This document shows, in pieces, positions 14,259-15,997 of a stretch of DNA of 15,997 nt (its first letter is position 1; each line of letters opens with the position of its first letter). Made by a program: the position numbers and the translations under genes. This DNA comes from Bifidobacterium breve (GTDB lineage Bacteria > Actinomycetota > Actinomycetes > S36-B12 > UBA5976). The stretch spans positions 1 through 15,997 of the forward strand of contig CAMATO010000018.1 in assembly GCA_945861165.1 (NCBI GenBank). The letters run 5' to 3'. The notes beneath the pieces were generated by a model. The model ran no database searches. It had not been told where the DNA came from and worked only from the letters and a program-made list of their open reading frames with translations.

Positions 14259-14822
14259 ATGACCAGCCGTATTGGGCTGTTGGGTGGCACCTTTGATCCA
14301 ATTCATAATGGCCATATTGCAATTGCAAAAACAGCGATACAGCAACTTAAATTAGATAAATTATTTTTAATTCCTGCTGGCAATCCTTGGCAAAAACCTG
14401 AAATTACCGACGCTAAACATCGATTTGAAATGGTTAAGCAAGTAGGAAAAGATTTAGAAAAAGTAGAAGTATTAGACACAGAAATTATTAAATCAGGTCC
14501 AACCTACACTTTTGAAACCTTACAAGAACTACACATAAAATATCCAACTTCTGAATTTATCCTGATTCTAGGAAGTGATGCTGTTGCTGGAATTGATACT
14601 TGGAAAGAACCAAACTTGGTTAAAACCTTGGCACGAATATATGTTGTTCAAAGGGCAGGGGATTTTACGCAAGATTGGCATTTTGATCGTATTCAGATGC
14701 CACCAATCCAGATATCTTCAACTCAAATCAGAGATAAAGTCATGAATAGTGAGTCGATCTCAGAATTAGTACCAAAATCGGTTGACGAATATATTTCTAC
14801 CAACGGGTTATACAAAAATTGA
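14259..14822 (+). CDS. nadD: Nicotinate-nucleotide adenylyltransferase
   Basis: Joins ATP and nicotinic acid mononucleotide to form deamido-NAD, the step before NAD synthetase. 187 residues, normal for NadD. The nucleotidyltransferase signature GGTFDPIHNGH (9-19) holds the HxGH-type motif, and ISSTQIR (152-158) is the second signature. GSDAVAGIDTWKEP (105-118) is the usual NadD central region. ATG 14259 has no clear Shine-Dalgarno, but starts 3 nt after the small membrane protein gene, so coupling is likely. rsfS follows after 43 nt, the common nadD-rsfS pair. Confidence 0.96.
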   Translation: MTSRIGLLGGTFDPIHNGHIAIAKTAIQQLKLDKLFLIPAGNPWQKPEITDAKHRFEMVKQVGKDLEKVEVLDTEIIKSGPTYTFETLQELHIKYPTSEFILILGSDAVAGIDTWKEPNLVKTLARIYVVQRAGDFTQDWHFDRIQMPPIQISSTQIRDKVMNSESISELVPKSVDEYISTNGLYKN

Positions 14823-14865
14823 GTGTGCAATAATAGACTTACATGATTGAAAGAAAAAGTTTTTA

Positions 14866-15222
14866 GTGACCGCATCTACTAAATCTCGTCACCTTGCAAA
14901 ATTAGCAGCAGAAGCTGCCTTAGATAAATTAGCTACAGATGTCACACTTATAGATGTGAGTTCTAGATTTCCGCTTTCTGACATGTTCGTGATTGCCTCT
15001 GCAGCAAATCATCGACAAGTCAAAGCAGTTTGTGAAGGAATCGAAAAAGCACTTTCAGTTGAAGGTGTAAAACCTTTAAATCGAGAAGGACAATCAGAAA
15101 GCCATTGGATTTTGTTAGATTATGAAGAAATAGTGGTTCACGTTCAATTAGCTGAAGATCGCGACTATTACAGCATTGAAAGACTTTGGAAAGACTGTCC
15201 AATTGAGGTAGTAAATGGTTAA
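14866..15222 (+). CDS. rsfS: Ribosome silencing factor RsfS (Iojap family)
   Basis: A 118-residue protein that binds uL14 on the 50S subunit and blocks joining with 30S when nutrients are low. Family marks: SDMFVIASAANHRQV (38-52), and W81 followed by DYEEIVVHV (85-93), then YYSIERLWKDCP (101-112). GTG 14866 gives the normal length; upstream purines (GAAAG) are only a weak ribosome binding site. It lies after nadD and overlaps the phosphatase gene by 8 nt (15215-15222). Confidence 0.95.
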   Translation: MTASTKSRHLAKLAAEAALDKLATDVTLIDVSSRFPLSDMFVIASAANHRQVKAVCEGIEKALSVEGVKPLNREGQSESHWILLDYEEIVVHVQLAEDRDYYSIERLWKDCPIEVVNG

Positions 15223-15862
15223 CAGGCAACTTGTCTTATGGAGACATGGTCGAACCAGCTGGAATCTGGAACAAAGATTTCAAGGACAAACAGATATCCC
15301 TCTTGATGAAGTTGGGGAACAGCAAGCAAAAAATGCTGCACAATTATTACAACATTTAAAGCCTTCATATATTGCATCTTCAGATTTGATGAGAGCAAAT
15401 AAAACAGGCCTAGAACTAGCTAAGTTATTAAATTTAGAAGTCCCTAAAGACGAATTATTTAGAGAAACAGCCCATGGTTTATGGGAAGGGCTGACTTACT
15501 CAGAATTGAAAACAAAATATGAGGAAGAGTATTCAAATTGGTCAGCCGGACAAGAAATAAGACCGGGAAGTACTGGGGAAACTCGCTCAGAAGTTGCTGA
15601 TCGTATGGTTAAAGGAATTGCTAAACATGTTAAAAATGTGCCAAATAATTCAGTTTTTGTGATTGCAACTCATGGTGGAGCAGCAAGAGTTGCGGCAGGA
15701 AAATTGATGGGACTACCTTCACACACTTGGGTTTCTCTTGGAATTATTAGTAATTGTTCTTGGATTGTTTTAAACGAACCAGCTGAACCAAATTTGCCTT
15801 GGAGATTAGTTGAATATAACGCTGGATCTCTTCCAACACCTGCGTTAAGTGATGATAGATAG
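15215..15862 (+). CDS. Histidine phosphatase superfamily protein, GpgP-like by position
   Basis: A 215-residue phosphoglycerate-mutase-fold phosphatase. The catalytic set is visible: RHG (10-12) with the phospho-accepting His11, Arg60 in SSDLMRA, Glu84 in RETAHGLWEGL, and His153 in ATHGG. In mycobacteria the gene directly after rsfS is gpgP (glucosyl-3-phosphoglycerate phosphatase), and this protein shares its layout, including a C-terminal NCSWIVL...WRLVEYNAG segment. The same reaction is thus plausible but not proved; many family members are broad-specificity phosphatases or mutases. GAGG (15205-15208) lies 6 nt before ATG 15215. It overlaps rsfS by 8 nt, pointing to coupled expression. Confidence 0.85.
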   Translation: MVNRQLVLWRHGRTSWNLEQRFQGQTDIPLDEVGEQQAKNAAQLLQHLKPSYIASSDLMRANKTGLELAKLLNLEVPKDELFRETAHGLWEGLTYSELKTKYEEEYSNWSAGQEIRPGSTGETRSEVADRMVKGIAKHVKNVPNNSVFVIATHGGAARVAAGKLMGLPSHTWVSLGIISNCSWIVLNEPAEPNLPWRLVEYNAGSLPTPALSDDR

Positions 15863-15922
15863 GACTCAAAACCAAGTTAGTTAATAACTTTAGGTAGAGT
15901 TCTATTTCTGAAATAAAAATTA

Positions 15923-15995
15923 GGGGCTATGGCGCAGCTGGTAGCGCACTTGCATGGCATGCAAGGGGTCAGGGGTTCAAATCCCCTTAGCTCCA
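15923..15995 (+). tRNA. tRNA-Ala (anticodon GGC)
   Basis: A full cloverleaf of 73 nt. The acceptor GGGGCTA pairs with TAGCTCC (15988-15994), with one G-U pair. The D-stem is GCGC/GCGC. The anticodon stem CTTGC/GCAAG carries a 7-nt loop with anticodon GGC at 15956-15958. The T-stem AGGGG/CCCCT encloses TTCAAAT. The discriminator is A (15995), and CCA is not encoded, so it must be added by enzyme. It reads GCC and GCU codons. Confidence 0.97.
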
Positions 15996-15997
15996 CT

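Noticed and set aside
14782..14813. TTGACG and TTATAC before rsfS as a promoter
   Set aside because: Spacing is 20 nt and both lie in nadD codons; not convincing.
1..15997. Mobile element, CRISPR array, toxin-antitoxin or defence system
   Set aside because: No transposase, integrase, spaced direct repeats or related protein motifs seen; all genes are conserved housekeeping genes on one strand.

Overview
This window looks like chromosomal core DNA of a low-GC, streamlined actinobacterium. The gene order folC, DUF4233 gene, ndk, then rne, rplU, rpmA, obgE, proB, proA, nadD, rsfS and a histidine phosphatase is the classic actinobacterial order. With mreBCD, a class B PBP and rodA placed between ndk and rne, it matches the Streptomyces-type arrangement. 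The DNA is AT-rich (many AGA/TTA codons), spacers are mostly a few bases, and genes often overlap. Together these point to a freshwater acI-type (Nanopelagicales, Planktophila-like) or similar small planktonic actinobacterium. That assignment is inference; no 16S or other decisive marker is present.

Layout, all on the + strand: (1) 1-1395: the 3' end of folC, a small DUF4233 membrane protein, and ndk. (2) 1446-7326: a cell-elongation cluster of mreB, mreC, mreD, a class B penicillin-binding protein (PBP2) and rodA, with almost no spacers. (3) 7327-7716: a 390-nt gene-free stretch that can fold into several stem-loops, probably the leader of the RNase E/G gene. (4) 7717-10250: RNase E/G, then a hairpin-rich leader and the ribosomal protein genes rplU-rpmA, closed by a near-perfect bidirectional terminator at 10271-10306. 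(5) 10334-14255: obgE, proB, proA and a 43-residue single-span membrane protein, coupled by ATGA overlaps except for a 12-nt gap between proB and proA. (6) 14259-15862: nadD, rsfS and a histidine phosphatase in the position of mycobacterial gpgP. (7) 15923-15995: tRNA-Ala(GGC).

Functionally, region 2 encodes the core of the elongasome: MreB filaments, the MreC/MreD link, the RodA glycan polymerase and its transpeptidase partner. Regions 4 and 5 hold mRNA decay, late 50S assembly (bL21, bL27, ObgE; RsfS in region 6) and the first two steps of proline synthesis. nadD supplies NAD. No mobile element, CRISPR array, defence system or foreign-looking gene was seen. The most interesting parts are non-coding: the rne leader with a hairpin just before its ribosome binding site, the hairpin-rich rplU leader, an A7 slippery heptamer that could fuse PBP2 to RodA, and the tight terminator-to-obgE spacing.
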